From Micropruina glycogenica (lineage in GTDB: Bacteria > Actinomycetota > Actinomycetes > Propionibacteriales > Propionibacteriaceae): a stretch of DNA of 64,000 nt. Each line of letters starts with the position of its first letter. The stretch's first letter is position 1. The DNA is taken from NCBI RefSeq assembly GCF_900289045.1, contig NZ_LT985188.1, positions 2,170,001 through 2,234,000 on the forward strand. The letters run 5' to 3'. Position numbers and translations under genes: made by a program. The notes below the pieces were generated by a model. The model saw only the letters and a list, made by a program, of their open reading frames with translations. It was not told the origin of the DNA and did not search any database. This document shows positions 19,414 through 29,225 of the stretch, piece after piece.

Positions 19414-19716
19414 TCAGTTGCGCAGCGCCGGCACCAACCAGGCCAGCACCGTGATGCCGATGCCGAGCGTCAGCAACACGATGGTGTCGACCAGTTTGTT
19501 GCGCACCGTCAGCAGACCGACGCGACGGTTCGGCAACAGCCGAAACAGCCCGCCCATGGTGATCGACAGCCCGATCAGCGTGGTGCCGGCGCGCCAATGA
19601 CTGGACGCGGCCACGATCAAGCCGGCGAACGAGCCCAGTAGCACGGCCGCCAGCGGCCACTGCCCCAGCACCTGCTGTGCGAAGTTCTTCGGCGGACGCT
19701 CCGCGGGTGCGGTCAT
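19414..19716 (-). CDS. DUF3017 family membrane protein
   Basis: 100 residues with three predicted membrane helices: about 19-36 (WPLAAVLLGSFAGLIVAAS), 40-60 (GTTLIGLSITMGGLFRLL) and 76-95 (LVDTIVLLTLGIGITVLAWLV). The pattern W-P-(x)-hydrophobic and the LLPNRRVGLLTVRNKLVDT loop match the actinobacterial DUF3017 family. That family is typically encoded next to purH/folD, as here, 48 bp downstream of purH on the same strand. No function is established. Confidence 0.8.
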   Translation of the reverse strand: MTAPAERPPKNFAQQVLGQWPLAAVLLGSFAGLIVAASSHWRAGTTLIGLSITMGGLFRLLPNRRVGLLTVRNKLVDTIVLLTLGIGITVLAWLVPALRN

Positions 19717-19764
19717 GGACTCGATCGTGCCAGAGGCCGGCCCTGCTCGGCGGAAGGCACGGGC

Positions 19765-21312
19765 TCAGTGGAAGAAGTGCCGGGTGCCGGTGAAGTACAT
19801 GGTCACCCCGGCGGCCTTCGCCGCCTCGATGGTGTCGGCGTCGCGCATCGAGCCACCCGGCTGCACGATGGCCTTGACCCCGGCCTCGATCAAGATGCCG
19901 GGGCCGTCGGCGAAGGGGAAGAAGGCGTCCGACGCCGCCACCGAGCCCGCGGCCCGATCACCGGCGCGCTCGACCGCGAGCCGGCACGAGTCGACCCGGT
20001 TCACCTGGCCCATGCCGACACCGACGGACGCCCCGCCCGAGGCCAGCAGAATCGCGTTGCTCTTCACCGCCCGACACGCGCGCCAGGCGAACGCCAGGTC
20101 GGCCAGGGTGGCCTCATCGGCAGGCTCGCCGGCCGCGAGCGTCCAGTTGGCGGGGTCATCGCCGGGGGCGTCGATACGGTCGGGCTGTTGCAGCAGCGCC
20201 CCGCCCGAAATGGGCTGCAGTTGCCGCTCACGGTGCTGGTACGGCTCGGCCTGCAGCAGGCGGATGTTCTTCTTGCGGGTCAGCACCTCCAGCGCGCCCG
20301 GTTCGAAGCCGGGCGCGATCAGCACCTCGGTGAACACCTCGGCGACCTGCTCGGCCAACGCCACGCTGACTGGACGGTTGGTGGCGATCACCCCGCCGAA
20401 CGCGCTCACCGGATCACAGGCGTGCGCCTTTCGGTGCGCCTCGGCGATGTCGGTACCGACCGCGATGCCGCACGGGTTGGCGTGCTTGATGATGGCCACC
20501 GCCGGGTCGGTGAAGTCGTAGGCTGCCCGGTAGGCGGCGTCACCGTCGGTGTAGTTGTTGTAGCTCATCTCTTTGCCGTGCAACTGCTCGGCGGCGGTGA
20601 TGCCGGCCGGACCGTTGGGGTAGCGGTACAGCGCGGCGGCCTGGTGACTGTTCTCGCCGTACCGCAGGCCACCGACCTTGTGCCAGGTGCCGGCGATCCA
20701 CGCCGGAAAGTCGTTGGGCTGAAACTGCTCCCCCAGCCAACTCGCCACCGCCATGTCGTAGGCGGCGGTGTGCCGAAAGGCCACCATGGCCAGGCCCTGC
20801 CGCTCGCCGAGGGTGAAGCCGCCGGCGGCCAGGGCGTCCACGACGCAGGGGTACTGGTCGGGGGCGGTGACGATCGCCACCGAGGGGTGGTTCTTGGCCG
20901 CGGCACGCACCATGCTCGGCCCGCCGATGTCGATCTGCTCGATGCACTCATCGGGCGTGGCGCCCGAGGCCACGGTCTGGGTGAACGGGTACAGGTTGCT
21001 CACCACCAGCTGGAACGGCTCGATGCCCAGTTCGGCGAGCTGGTCGCGGTGCGACTGCAGGCGCAGGTCGGCGAGCAGGCCGGCGTGAATGTGGGGGTGC
21101 AGGGTCTTCACCCGGCCGTCCAGGCATTCGGCGAAGCCGGTGACCTGCTCCACCGGGGTCACAGGCACGCCCGCATCGGTGAGCGTTCGAGCCGTTGAGC
21201 CGGTCGAGACCAGCTCGACGCCCGCGTCGGCCAGCGCCCGGCCGAGTTCGACGAGGCCGGTCTTGTCGTACACCGACAGCAGGGCGCGGCGAATCACTGT
21301 GCGGTCGGTCAT
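19765..21312 (-). CDS. purH: Bifunctional IMP cyclohydrolase / AICAR formyltransferase
   Basis: 515 residues. It performs the last two steps of IMP synthesis: formylation of AICAR using 10-formyl-THF, then ring closure. The N-terminal MGS-like cyclohydrolase domain (1-190) has [45 protein letters not shown] and [19 protein letters not shown]. The AICAR transformylase part has [14 protein letters not shown] (catalytic Lys-His pair) and a C-terminal [30 protein letters not shown]. Its ATG overlaps the purN stop (ATGA), so the two are translationally coupled, and DUF3017 follows. Confidence 0.98.
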   Translation of the reverse strand: MTDRTVIRRALLSVYDKTGLVELGRALADAGVELVSTGSTARTLTDAGVPVTPVEQVTGFAECLDGRVKTLHPHIHAGLLADLRLQSHRDQLAELGIEPFQLVVSNLYPFTQTVASGATPDECIEQIDIGGPSMVRAAAKNHPSVAIVTAPDQYPCVVDALAAGGFTLGERQGLAMVAFRHTAAYDMAVASWLGEQFQPNDFPAWIAGTWHKVGGLRYGENSHQAAALYRYPNGPAGITAAEQLHGKEMSYNNYTDGDAAYRAAYDFTDPAVAIIKHANPCGIAVGTDIAEAHRKAHACDPVSAFGGVIATNRPVSVALAEQVAEVFTEVLIAPGFEPGALEVLTRKKNIRLLQAEPYQHRERQLQPISGGALLQQPDRIDAPGDDPANWTLAAGEPADEATLADLAFAWRACRAVKSNAILLASGGASVGVGMGQVNRVDSCRLAVERAGDRAAGSVAASDAFFPFADGPGILIEAGVKAIVQPGGSMRDADTIEAAKAAGVTMYFTGTRHFFH

Positions 21313-21887
21313 GAGTCCCCCTGATGGGCCAGTTCGTTGACGGTGCGGACGAGCAGGGCGCGCTCGGCCACCTTGATGCGTTCGTGCAGGCTCTCGACGC
21401 TGTCGTCGGGCAGCACCGGCACGGCCTCTTGGGCGAGAATGCGTCCGGTGTCGACGCCGGCGTCCACCTCGAACACTGTGGTGCCGGTGATCTTGACGCC
21501 GTGCGCCAAGGCGTCGCGGGGGCCGTGCATGCCCGGAAAGCTGGGCAGCAGGGCCGGGTGGGTGTTGATCGTGCGGCCCCCGAAGCGGCCCAGAAAAGCT
21601 GGGCCGACCAGTTTCATGAAGCCGGCCAGCACCACCAGATCGACGTCGTGAGCAGCCACCTGGCGGGTGAATTCGGCGTCCCAGGCGGCGCGGTCACCGC
21701 CCTTGACGAACGGGTGCACGAAGGTGGGCACCCCCGCCTGCTCGGCGCGCCCCAGCCCCTGCGCCGCGTCGTTGTCGGCACCCACCACGACCACCGTGGC
21801 GTTGAGCGTGTGGTCGGCCTCAGCATCGAGCAACGCCTGCAGCAAGCTGCCGGTGCCTGAGACGAGCACGGCGATGCGTAAGGCCAT
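21309..21887 (-). CDS. purN: Phosphoribosylglycinamide formyltransferase (10-formyl-THF-dependent)
   Basis: 192 residues from ATG 21887 ([21 protein letters not shown]); the frame is open far upstream but that part overlaps the MFS gene. PurN transfers the formyl group from 10-formyl-THF to GAR, the third step of purine synthesis. Visible motifs: the N-terminal SGTGSLLQ phosphate loop, [11 protein letters not shown], the catalytic [15 protein letters not shown] (Asn-x-His) and [20 protein letters not shown] with the essential Asp. It is the first gene of a purN-purH-DUF3017 unit. Confidence 0.97.
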   Translation of the reverse strand: MALRIAVLVSGTGSLLQALLDAEADHTLNATVVVVGADNDAAQGLGRAEQAGVPTFVHPFVKGGDRAAWDAEFTRQVAAHDVDLVVLAGFMKLVGPAFLGRFGGRTINTHPALLPSFPGMHGPRDALAHGVKITGTTVFEVDAGVDTGRILAQEAVPVLPDDSVESLHERIKVAERALLVRTVNELAHQGDS

Positions 21888-21897
21888 GGACGGCAGC

Positions 21898-23118
21898 CTA
21901 GTGGTGCCCAGCCACGGCCACCGACGGGTGTCCGAGAGCGCGGCGCTGCACGACCCACACGACCAGGGCCACCCCGAGAGTGGCGGCCGCCGCCACAATG
22001 ATGGCCTGCCAGCCCCCGACCCCCCACAAGCCGCCGGCCAGTGCCGAGCCCACTGAGCCACCGATGAAGTTGCCGACCACGAAAACCGTGTTGAGGCGGC
22101 TGCGCGAGGCAGGGTCGACGGCCAGCATGCGGGTTTGGGTGAGCACCATGGTCGACTGGATGCCGATCGAGTAGACGGCGATGGCCACGAGCAGCACCGG
22201 CAACGACGAGCCCCCCAGGCCCGCGACCACGAAACCGGCAAGGGCCACGACCAAGCCCACTCCGATCGCGGGCACCGTCAGCCCACGATCTGCCAGACGG
22301 CCCACCCGCTGCGCCGCGAGCGCCCCGAAGATGCCGGCGAGACCGACGAGCCCGATCTGGGTGGTCGAGAATCCGAACGGCGCCGCGGCCAGCAGCAGAG
22401 TCAGTCCGGTCCAGAACAACGTGAACGTGGCCATCGCTGCGGCGCCGATCAGGCCGATCCAGCGGGCCGTCGCGTTGTGCCCATAGGTACCCAGCACCGA
22501 TGCCAGCAGTGCGCGGTAACTGACTCGAGCCCGCGGCGCGAGCGTTGGCAACGCGCGGTACATGACCAACGACAGCACCAGCATCAACCCTGCGACGATC
22601 AGATACAGGGCGCGCCAGCCGATCAGGTCGGTGACGATTCCGCTGATGGCGCGGGCGATCATCACGCCCAACAGCATTCCGGACGCGACCGTGCCCAGCA
22701 CCCGTCCGCGCTGGTCGTCGTCGGCCAGGTCGGCCGCCAACGGGGCAAGCAACTGACCCGAGACGGTGCTGGCGCCGACGAGCGCGAGCGTGACCAGCAG
22801 TACCGAGAACGTGGGGGCGATGGCGCTCGCAGCAAGCATGGTGGCGGCCACCATCATGAACGCGGGAATCACCACTCGTCGGTTGACGATGTCACCCAGC
22901 GGTACCAGCAAGAAGACCCCGATCGCGTAGCCGAGCTGGGTCACCGTGATCAACTGACCCGCAGCGCCGATCGAAATGCCGAAACCCGTGGCGATCGTGT
23001 CAAGAATCGGCTGCGCCCAGTACAGGTTGCCGACCGCTGCGCCTCCGGCCACGGCGAAAAGAAAGGCCTTGCCGGGCGCCATTCCCGAGCGCTCTGCAGG
23101 GGTGGTTGTTGAGGTCAC
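21898..23118 (-). CDS. MFS transporter, probable drug efflux pump
   Basis: 406 residues from GTG 23118, placed by GGAGG five bases upstream. About 12 hydrophobic segments are visible. GDIVNRRVVIPAFM after TM2 matches the cytoplasmic loop 2-3 GxLaDrxGrr motif of the major facilitator superfamily in diverged form, and a second half begins near residue 215 (WIGLIGAAAMATFTLFWTGL). The N-terminal AVGNLYWAQPILDTIATGFG is typical of YnfM/arabinose-efflux-like permeases. It is divergent from a TetR gene with two matching operators between them, so it is most likely an inducible exporter; the substrate is unknown. It ends 10 bp before purN but is unlikely to be functionally linked with it. Confidence 0.87.
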   Translation of the reverse strand: MTSTTTPAERSGMAPGKAFLFAVAGGAAVGNLYWAQPILDTIATGFGISIGAAGQLITVTQLGYAIGVFLLVPLGDIVNRRVVIPAFMMVAATMLAASAIAPTFSVLLVTLALVGASTVSGQLLAPLAADLADDDQRGRVLGTVASGMLLGVMIARAISGIVTDLIGWRALYLIVAGLMLVLSLVMYRALPTLAPRARVSYRALLASVLGTYGHNATARWIGLIGAAAMATFTLFWTGLTLLLAAAPFGFSTTQIGLVGLAGIFGALAAQRVGRLADRGLTVPAIGVGLVVALAGFVVAGLGGSSLPVLLVAIAVYSIGIQSTMVLTQTRMLAVDPASRSRLNTVFVVGNFIGGSVGSALAGGLWGVGGWQAIIVAAAATLGVALVVWVVQRRALGHPSVAVAGHH

Positions 23119-23134
23119 TCGTCCTCCAAAGATT

Positions 23135-23200
23135 TCCAACGTTACCGTTGGAGATCACCGTAGTACGCTTGCGGCAGATTTGCAACGTAACCGTTGGAGA
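23135..23200. promoter_or_regulatory. Two TetR operators in the MFS/TetR divergent promoter
   Basis: TCCAACG-TTAC-CGTTGGA (23135-23152) is a perfect 7-bp inverted repeat around four bases. A second copy, TGCAACG-TAAC-CGTTGGA at 23181-23198, has one arm mismatch. The centres are 46 bp apart; the second copy ends 16 bp before the TetR start codon and the first lies 17 bp before the MFS start. Confidence 0.85.
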
Positions 23201-23214
23201 TGGGAGTTCTGCAC

Positions 23215-23820
23215 ATGGCCTGGGACGTGGAGGGCACCAAGCGCAAGATTCTCGACGCAGCCACACGTGAGTTCGTGGCGCATGGCCAGCACGGCACCAC
23301 GATCGAACGCATCGCGCGCCGTGCGGGGGTGAACAAAGAACGCGTCTACCACTACTACGGCGGCATGACCGACCTGTTCGCGACCGTGCTGCGCGAGAAG
23401 GTGGCCGAAGGTGCTGGAGCGGTTCTGTTGCCGGCCACAGGGGTCGACCAGGTGGCCGAGTTCGAGGCACGACTCTTCGACTTCAACAACGAGCATTCCG
23501 ACCTGATCCGGCTGCTGATGTGGGAGGCGCTCGCCTTCACCGACGAGGTTCCAGACGAAGGCAAGCGGGTGGCCATGTACCGACGTCGCACCGACGAACT
23601 GCGTGCCGGCCAACAATCGGGGTTGATCTCGGACACCCTTGATGCAGACATGCTGCATCTGTTGCTGTTGTCACTGGTGGGCTATGGCGCCCTGCTGCCC
23701 CAGGTCGTGCGCATGATCACCGGCGACGGCCACGATGCGCGCTACCGGGCAGCCGTCGTCGAGGGCGCTCGGCGGCTCACCACCCCGGCCTCGAACCACG
23801 TGGATCGGCCGGCAGGCTAG
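23215..23820 (+). CDS. TetR family transcriptional regulator
   Basis: 201 residues from ATG 23215, with GGGAG 8 bases upstream. The N-terminal TetR HTH is clear: KRKILDAATREFVAHGQHGTTIERIARRAGVNKERVYHYYGGMTDLFATVLREKV (residues 8-62), with the recognition helix RVYHYYG. The C-terminal 130 residues are helical and form the ligand-binding/dimer domain (TetR_C-type, LLMWEALAF...). It is divergently transcribed from the MFS gene and its operators lie in the shared promoter, so it should repress both the transporter and itself until an effector binds; effector unknown. Confidence 0.93.
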   Translation: MAWDVEGTKRKILDAATREFVAHGQHGTTIERIARRAGVNKERVYHYYGGMTDLFATVLREKVAEGAGAVLLPATGVDQVAEFEARLFDFNNEHSDLIRLLMWEALAFTDEVPDEGKRVAMYRRRTDELRAGQQSGLISDTLDADMLHLLLLSLVGYGALLPQVVRMITGDGHDARYRAAVVEGARRLTTPASNHVDRPAG

Positions 23821-23823
23821 CGA

Positions 23824-25131
23824 TCAGTCGCGCCCACGCAGCGGAACGGTCTGCTGCTCGAGCTCTTCGGTGGGTTCGTCGAGCACCTGCGTGGTGTCGT
23901 CGGGGCCGGTCTCGCGCGGCGCCGGCGGAAGCGTGCGAGCCTTCGCGAACCAGTGACCGAGCGCGCCGAGCGTGCCCCCCACCACCAGCGGCAGCGGCGC
24001 CAGCCAGATCAGGTTGAGCAGCACCGGCCCCATGCCGACCAGGCGGTCGGCACCGAGGTCCCCGCGCGACAGTGCTCCCACCGCAACGATGAGCACCGCT
24101 GCGCCGACCCCCGCCGACGCACCCCGCGCGCAGGCCCGCAACCACGTGCCGCCGACCGCTGGACGGGCTGAGGCCGCCCAGCCGGCGACCACGCCCGACA
24201 GCACGCCCGAAGCGAGCCAGACGTAGGCCCACGCCGAGCCGCCACCCGGCTGGGGCACGGCGCCGAACACGGGCACCGCGGGCAGCAGCCCGACCGAGGT
24301 GAGCAGCGGTGAGACGAACGAGCCCACGCCCACGCTGAAGCCGGCGCCCAGCACCCAGCTGGCCGTCCAGGCCAGCAGGTTGGGCAGAAAGAGCAGTTGG
24401 GCTACCACCAGTAGCACGGCGCCGACGCCGTCGGGGGCCACCGCGCTCTCGAGCTGGCTCACCCGCTCGCCGCCCACGATCAGGCCGATCAGCAGCACGG
24501 CCGCCGCGACGGCGGTGAGCGCGGCCAGCCCGGCAGCGATCGCGCGCGGCAGACCCTGCAGCCAGGCCGGCACCGTCACCAGCGAGCGCACCCGCGGTGC
24601 GAGCGCCCAACCGGCGCCGAGGCCGCCGACCACCAGGCCGCCGAGCACCGCCCAGCCGATACGGGGTGCCGCACCCGAGGTGAGCGCGACCACCGCGCCG
24701 ACGAACCCGTACCCGCAGGTCGCCAGGCCCCAGGCCTTGACCGCGCCGAGACCGTCCAGCGCCGCAGCCGGCACGGCACGCAGGCCGAGCCCGACCACGG
24801 TGCGGGTGAGCAGCACGAACAGCGCGCTCAAGCCGAGCGGAATGAGGGTGAGCGTGATATCGCCGATGGTGGCGCCGGCGCCGTGACCGGCGAGCCACAA
24901 CTGACCGGCGAAGCCGAGCATGCGCGGCACCGGAATGGCCATCGCGGTGAACCAACCGATCATCACCAGGCCGATCACCAGCAGCCAACCGACCATGGCC
25001 GCGGCCGCGCCACCGGCCAGGGCCATCGGCAGCAGCGGGAACTCGACCGTCGTCGGCGACTCGCTGTCACGATTGACCTCGGCCACGGTCAGCCGAACGC
25101 GATTGCGACGGCGATCTGTTCGAGTGGGCAT
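23824..25131 (-). CDS. DUF6350 family polytopic membrane protein (PerM-like)
   Basis: 435 residues with roughly eight to ten hydrophobic segments from about residue 36 on, rich in Gly/Ala, and a charged C-terminus (ETGPDDTTQVLDEPTEELEQQ). The GAGATIGDITLTLIPLGLSALFVLLTRT segment after the first helices is characteristic of DUF6350. The mycobacterial member, called PerM, sits beside purN-purH and has been tied to cell division and persistence; the same neighbourhood (PknH_C-like gene, DUF6350, purN, purH) exists here, apart from an inserted MFS/TetR pair. The function in this organism is inference from that synteny. Confidence 0.8.
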   Translation of the reverse strand: MPTRTDRRRNRVRLTVAEVNRDSESPTTVEFPLLPMALAGGAAAAMVGWLLVIGLVMIGWFTAMAIPVPRMLGFAGQLWLAGHGAGATIGDITLTLIPLGLSALFVLLTRTVVGLGLRAVPAAALDGLGAVKAWGLATCGYGFVGAVVALTSGAAPRIGWAVLGGLVVGGLGAGWALAPRVRSLVTVPAWLQGLPRAIAAGLAALTAVAAAVLLIGLIVGGERVSQLESAVAPDGVGAVLLVVAQLLFLPNLLAWTASWVLGAGFSVGVGSFVSPLLTSVGLLPAVPVFGAVPQPGGGSAWAYVWLASGVLSGVVAGWAASARPAVGGTWLRACARGASAGVGAAVLIVAVGALSRGDLGADRLVGMGPVLLNLIWLAPLPLVVGGTLGALGHWFAKARTLPPAPRETGPDDTTQVLDEPTEELEQQTVPLRGRD

Positions 25132-25231
25132 GATGCTCTATCGTCGGGCAGCCGCCGGGCGCCGGTGGGCCGGACACGCCCAGCCGCACTAAACTCGTCG
25201 TGATCACCCCAAAGACGACCCGAAGGACCTC

Positions 25232-26926
25232 ATGAGCGACACCGAATCCGGCCGGCCGCGACGCGCTCTGGGGCCCTTCGACGACGATGACGTCAACGAC
25301 GACGACCTGCTCGATGACGACGACGTGTCGGCCGAACCCAGCCCATCGAGGGCGTGGACGGTGACCGAGTCCGAACCGTCCGACGCCGACGGCGGCCGGA
25401 CGGACGAGCCGGAGGTCAGCACGCCGATTCCGCCGCCGGCGCCGGCCCTGCCCGAGCCGCTGCAACCCCCTGAGGCCGGACGCCGGTTCTCGGCCGAGCC
25501 GGTCGCCGACGACGCCGTGGCCGGCGCTCCGCGCCGTTCGGCGGCCAGCGTGAGTTCGCCACCCCACCTCGACGAAGCGGCGACACCCCCGGTCGGTGTC
25601 GACGCCACCGAAGGCGAGCCCGCCACCACCGAGGGCGAAACCGCGCAGAATCCGCGCCGCCGCATGATGGCGTTGATCGCCGCGGCGGTGGCGGTCGTGG
25701 TCGTGCTCGGTGTGGTGCTGTGGCTCACGGTCGGCCGGTCGGGCACCACCGCCACCCCAGCCACTACCTCACCGACGGCCTCGACCACGGCGAGCGAGAG
25801 CCCGAGCGCCACCCCTGCGCTGCTCGACGCGAACCAGTTGCTCACCTCCGCCGATCTGGCCAGGCTGCGCCTCAAGAACACCTGGACCGAGGCGCCCCCC
25901 GCGAACGGCGCCGCGCCCACCCCGGCATGCATCGAACTGGCCAGCGCCGGGGGCGTCTCGCCCGATGCCGAGGCGAGCCGCAGGTTCACCGGCAGCGCCG
26001 ACGGCGGCGTGCTGGTGCAGGTGGCCCAGGCGATGGCCGACGTGCAGGCGGCCACCACCGCCTACGAAGCCCTGCTCAACCAGGCCGGCGGCTGTGCCGA
26101 TGCGCACCTGCTCGGCGCCTACCAGATCGATGGCCTCGCCGACTCGGCGACGGTGCTCACCACCGAACTGAGCGACGGCACCCGGCACACCATGCTGATC
26201 TCTCGCACCGGCCGCTTCGTCGGCGTGATCGACGCCGCTGTGACCAAGATTCCGGCGGTCGGCGTCGGGGCACTCAGCCGGGCCGCAGCGTCCTCGCTGG
26301 CCCGGCAGTGCGGCAACGCCACGGGCACCTGCCCGAGCACCCCGAAGGCCGCCGCGACCCTGCCCCCGGCCACTGATCCGGTGGGCTGGCTGGCCTGGGT
26401 GGACGTTCCGCAACTCACCCCCGGTGAGGGCAAGTGGACCGCCACCGACGCCAAGGCCCCAAGCCTCGTCGGCAGCCAGTGCGAGGACGTCAGCCTGAAC
26501 AAGCTGCCCGGCACGTCCGAGTCGGCCCACCGCACCTACCTGCTGACCGACGACTCCAAGGCCCCCGACGGCTTCGGCATCGACCAGGCCATCTACACCT
26601 TCAGCAAGGCTTCAGCGGCCACCGCGATGGCAAAGACCCTCGACGACAACTTCAAGAGCTGTGGCGATCGCACCCGCACCGCGACGGTGGACGACGGCGG
26701 CGTGACCGCAACGGGCGCCGACGGCGCGAAGTTCACCGGCACCAGCTACACGGTCACGCAACGCATCAGCGCGACCAAGACGGTCACCTTCAGGGTCGGC
26801 GTCACCGCGGTCGGCACCCGGTTGGTCTACCTGCTGGCCAACCCGTCGGCGAACTTCGACTTCACCGACAAGGCCTGGGAGGCGCTGGTCGGCCGCGCCG
26901 CCCAGCGGGTCACGCAATACCAGTGA
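25232..26926 (+). CDS. Single-pass membrane protein with two PknH_C-like extracytoplasmic domains
   Basis: 564 residues. Residues 1-145 are a disordered, acidic and Pro-rich cytosolic region (FDDDDVNDDDLLDDDD; PPPAPALPEPLQPPE). RRRMMALIAAAVAVVVVLGVVLWLTVG (about 146-170) is the only membrane segment, giving a cytosol-in topology. A Thr/Ser/Ala linker follows, then two similar modules: about 193-370 (LLTSADLARLRL...GGCADAHLL) and about 385-560 (SLVGSQCEDVSLNKL...KSCGDRTRTA). They share a VxLxDxxxA, A-YxxL, C-x-D scheme and paired cysteines like the PknH_C/LppH sensor fold. No kinase domain is attached. It may be a stand-alone cell-wall ligand sensor. It ends 7 bp from the convergent sucD. Confidence 0.65.
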   Translation: MSDTESGRPRRALGPFDDDDVNDDDLLDDDDVSAEPSPSRAWTVTESEPSDADGGRTDEPEVSTPIPPPAPALPEPLQPPEAGRRFSAEPVADDAVAGAPRRSAASVSSPPHLDEAATPPVGVDATEGEPATTEGETAQNPRRRMMALIAAAVAVVVVLGVVLWLTVGRSGTTATPATTSPTASTTASESPSATPALLDANQLLTSADLARLRLKNTWTEAPPANGAAPTPACIELASAGGVSPDAEASRRFTGSADGGVLVQVAQAMADVQAATTAYEALLNQAGGCADAHLLGAYQIDGLADSATVLTTELSDGTRHTMLISRTGRFVGVIDAAVTKIPAVGVGALSRAAASSLARQCGNATGTCPSTPKAAATLPPATDPVGWLAWVDVPQLTPGEGKWTATDAKAPSLVGSQCEDVSLNKLPGTSESAHRTYLLTDDSKAPDGFGIDQAIYTFSKASAATAMAKTLDDNFKSCGDRTRTATVDDGGVTATGADGAKFTGTSYTVTQRISATKTVTFRVGVTAVGTRLVYLLANPSANFDFTDKAWEALVGRAAQRVTQYQ

Positions 26927-26933
26927 GGCTCGC

Positions 26934-27824
26934 TCAGCCCTTGCTCTCCATGATCTCGCGCACCAGGGACGCGGTCTCGCTCGGGGTACGTCCGACCTTG
27001 ACGCCGGCCGCCTCGAGCGCCGCGGCCTTCGCCTGCGCGGTGCCCTTGGAGCCCGACACGATCGCGCCGGCGTGACCCATGGTCTTGCCCTCGGGGGCGG
27101 TGAACCCGGCCACGTAGCCGACCACCGGTTTGGTCACGTTCTCGGCGATGTAGGCCGCGGCCCGTTCTTCGGCGTCGCCGCCGATCTCGCCGATCATCAC
27201 GATGCAGTCGGTTTCGGGGTCGGCTTCGAACGCCGCGAGGGCGTCGATGTGGGTGGTGCCGATGATCGGGTCGCCACCGATGCCGACGGCGGTCGAGAAG
27301 CCGATGTCGGCCAGTTCGAACATCATCTGGTAGGTCAACGTGCCCGACTTGCTGACCAGCCCGATGCGGCCCCCACGAGGGGCGATGCTGGCCGGAATGA
27401 TGCCGACGTTGGAATGCCCGGGGCTGATCAGGCCCGGGCAGTTCGGGCCGATCAGCCGGGTCGTGCCGCTGTGCGCGGCGTAGGTGTAGAACTCGGCGGT
27501 GTCTTTCACCGGCACGCCCTCGGTGATCACCACCACGAGCTCGATGCCGGCGTCGACGGCCTCGAACACGGCCTTCTTGGTGTACGCGGCAGGCACGAAG
27601 ATCACCGACACGTTCGCCCCGGTGGCCTCCTTGGCCTCGGCGACCGAGTCGTACACCTTCACCGGATCCTCTTCGAAGGTGACCGTCTGGCCGCCCTTGC
27701 CGGGCGTGACGCCACCGACCACACGGGTGCCCGAGCTGATCATGCGTTGGGTGTGCTTACGGCCCTCAGAGCCGGTCATGCCCTGTACGAGCACCTTGCT
27801 GTTCTGGTCCAGCCAGATCGTCAT
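26934..27824 (-). CDS. sucD: Succinyl-CoA synthetase, ADP/GDP-forming, alpha subunit
   Basis: 296 residues. With SucC it makes succinate, CoA and nucleoside triphosphate from succinyl-CoA. The CoA-binding Rossmann part has [19 protein letters not shown] (residues 11-29) and [35 protein letters not shown] and [10 protein letters not shown] follow. The phosphohistidine is His251 in [17 protein letters not shown]. It starts 13 bp after sucC, so they form an operon sucC-sucD. Confidence 0.98.
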   Translation of the reverse strand: MTIWLDQNSKVLVQGMTGSEGRKHTQRMISSGTRVVGGVTPGKGGQTVTFEEDPVKVYDSVAEAKEATGANVSVIFVPAAYTKKAVFEAVDAGIELVVVITEGVPVKDTAEFYTYAAHSGTTRLIGPNCPGLISPGHSNVGIIPASIAPRGGRIGLVSKSGTLTYQMMFELADIGFSTAVGIGGDPIIGTTHIDALAAFEADPETDCIVMIGEIGGDAEERAAAYIAENVTKPVVGYVAGFTAPEGKTMGHAGAIVSGSKGTAQAKAAALEAAGVKVGRTPSETASLVREIMESKG

Positions 27825-27837
27825 GAAACGCGTCCCT

Positions 27838-29010
27838 TCAGTTCGTGCTGGCCAGTTCGGCGGCCTTGCGGGCCGCGGAGTCCATGGTGAGTTCCATCGT
27901 CACCAGCGGGTGCGCCGCCTCGGTGAGAATGTGCCGGCCGATCTCGACCGCGTTGCCGTCGAGCCGGACGACGATCGGCTTGGTCGCCTTCGGGCCCAGA
28001 ATCTCGAGGGCGGCGATGATGCCCTTGGCCACCTCGGAACAGGCCGTGATGCCGCCGAACACGTTCACGAAGACGACCTTCACCTGCTCGTCGGACAGGA
28101 TGATGTCGAGCCCGTCGGCCATCACTTGGGCGGACGCGCCGCCGCCGATGTCGAGAAAGTTGGCCGGGGTCGGGCTGCCGGGGAACTCCTTGCCGGCGCC
28201 GGCGACCACGTCGAGGGTGCTCATCACCAGACCGGCACCGTTGCCGATGATGCCGACGCTGCCGTCGAGCTTGACGTAGTTGAGGTGCTTCTCGCGGGCC
28301 CTGATCTCGAGGGGATCGTCGCGCGACTCGTCGGCCAGTTCGGTCCAGTCGGGGTGCCGGAAGGCCGCGTTCGCATCGAGCGACACCTTGCCGTCGAGCG
28401 CCAGGATCCTTCCGTCGCCGGTCTTCACCAAAGGGTTGACCTCGACGAGAGTGGCGTCGTTGTCGCGGTAGACCTCGCCCAGCAGCACCAGCACGCGGGC
28501 CACCTCGGCCCGGTCGGCTTCGGCGAAGCCGGCGGCGGCCACGATCTCGTCGGCCTTGGCGGCGTCCAAGCCGGTGATCGGGTCGACCTCGACGCGGGCC
28601 AGCTTCTCGGGGTGCTCTTCGGCGAGCGTCTCGATGTCCATGCCGCCCTCGACCGAGCACATGGCCAGGTAGCTGCGATTGGCGCGGTCGAGCAGCAGGC
28701 CGAAGTAGTACTCCTCGGCGATGTCGGCACCCTCGGTGATCATGACCTGCTCAACGGTGTGGCCGTTGATCACCAGACCGAGAATGTCGGCTGCCCGGTC
28801 GCGGGCCTCTTCAGCACTGCGCGCCAGTTTCACGCCGCCGGCCTTGCCCCGACCCCCGGTTTTCACCTGGGCCTTGACCACCACCACGGGCGTGGCGAGC
28901 GTACGCGTGGCCTGCTCGACCTCCTCGGGCGTACGCGCCACGATGCCGCGCAACACCGGCACGCCCCCGGCCTCGAACAGGTCCCTCGCCTGGTACTCGA
29001 ATAGATCCAC
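27838..29010 (-). CDS. sucC: Succinyl-CoA synthetase, ADP/GDP-forming, beta subunit
   Basis: 390 residues from GTG 29010 ([22 protein letters not shown]), with GGAG seven bases upstream; the frame continues upstream without homology. The ATP-grasp domain shows [21 protein letters not shown] at residues 44-64 and metal-binding VEVNPLV near 204. The C-terminal ligase-CoA domain has [28 protein letters not shown] and [18 protein letters not shown]. First gene of the sucCD operon and divergent from the M23 peptidase gene. Confidence 0.98.
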   Translation of the reverse strand: MDLFEYQARDLFEAGGVPVLRGIVARTPEEVEQATRTLATPVVVVKAQVKTGGRGKAGGVKLARSAEEARDRAADILGLVINGHTVEQVMITEGADIAEEYYFGLLLDRANRSYLAMCSVEGGMDIETLAEEHPEKLARVEVDPITGLDAAKADEIVAAAGFAEADRAEVARVLVLLGEVYRDNDATLVEVNPLVKTGDGRILALDGKVSLDANAAFRHPDWTELADESRDDPLEIRAREKHLNYVKLDGSVGIIGNGAGLVMSTLDVVAGAGKEFPGSPTPANFLDIGGGASAQVMADGLDIILSDEQVKVVFVNVFGGITACSEVAKGIIAALEILGPKATKPIVVRLDGNAVEIGRHILTEAAHPLVTMELTMDSAARKAAELASTN

Positions 29011-29132
29011 CGACCACTCCGTCCGTCCACGTCGAATCTCCTGCCCTGCAGGCCTCAGGTCACGATAGTCGGACGAGCCCGCCCACGGCACACCGGGACC
29101 CGCAGTCTGGGTGTTCCAGAGCGCGAGAACCC

Positions 29133-29217
29133 GATTCTGAGAATCTCCCTAAGAAATGCTAAGGTCTTTCCAGGTCGCCGGTTCTCGGTCGACCGACAAC
29201 GTTGCAGTAATGAGGAG
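29133..29217 (+). promoter_or_regulatory. Probable promoter region of the M23 peptidase gene
   Basis: The 215 bp between sucC and the peptidase gene become unusually A/T-rich at 29130-29175. They contain the inverted repeat GATTC-TGA-GAATC (29133-29145), a direct repeat CTAAGaaatgCTAAGg (29150-29164) holding a possible -10 TAAGGT, and a GAGGAGA ribosome binding site at 29211-29217. I could not match the spacing to a known riboswitch. Confidence 0.35.
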
Positions 29218-29225
29218 ACACACGC

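Noticed and set aside
21186-21208. ccgttgagccggtcgagacc, resembling the dispersed GGTYGAG repeat
   Set aside because: It lies inside purH and encodes the conserved [11 protein letters not shown] segment, so the likeness is a coincidence of coding sequence.
29092-29225. A ydaO (c-di-AMP) or similar riboswitch before the M23 peptidase gene
   Set aside because: Such switches often precede cell-wall hydrolase genes in actinobacteria, but the gap is short and I could not find the conserved core elements.
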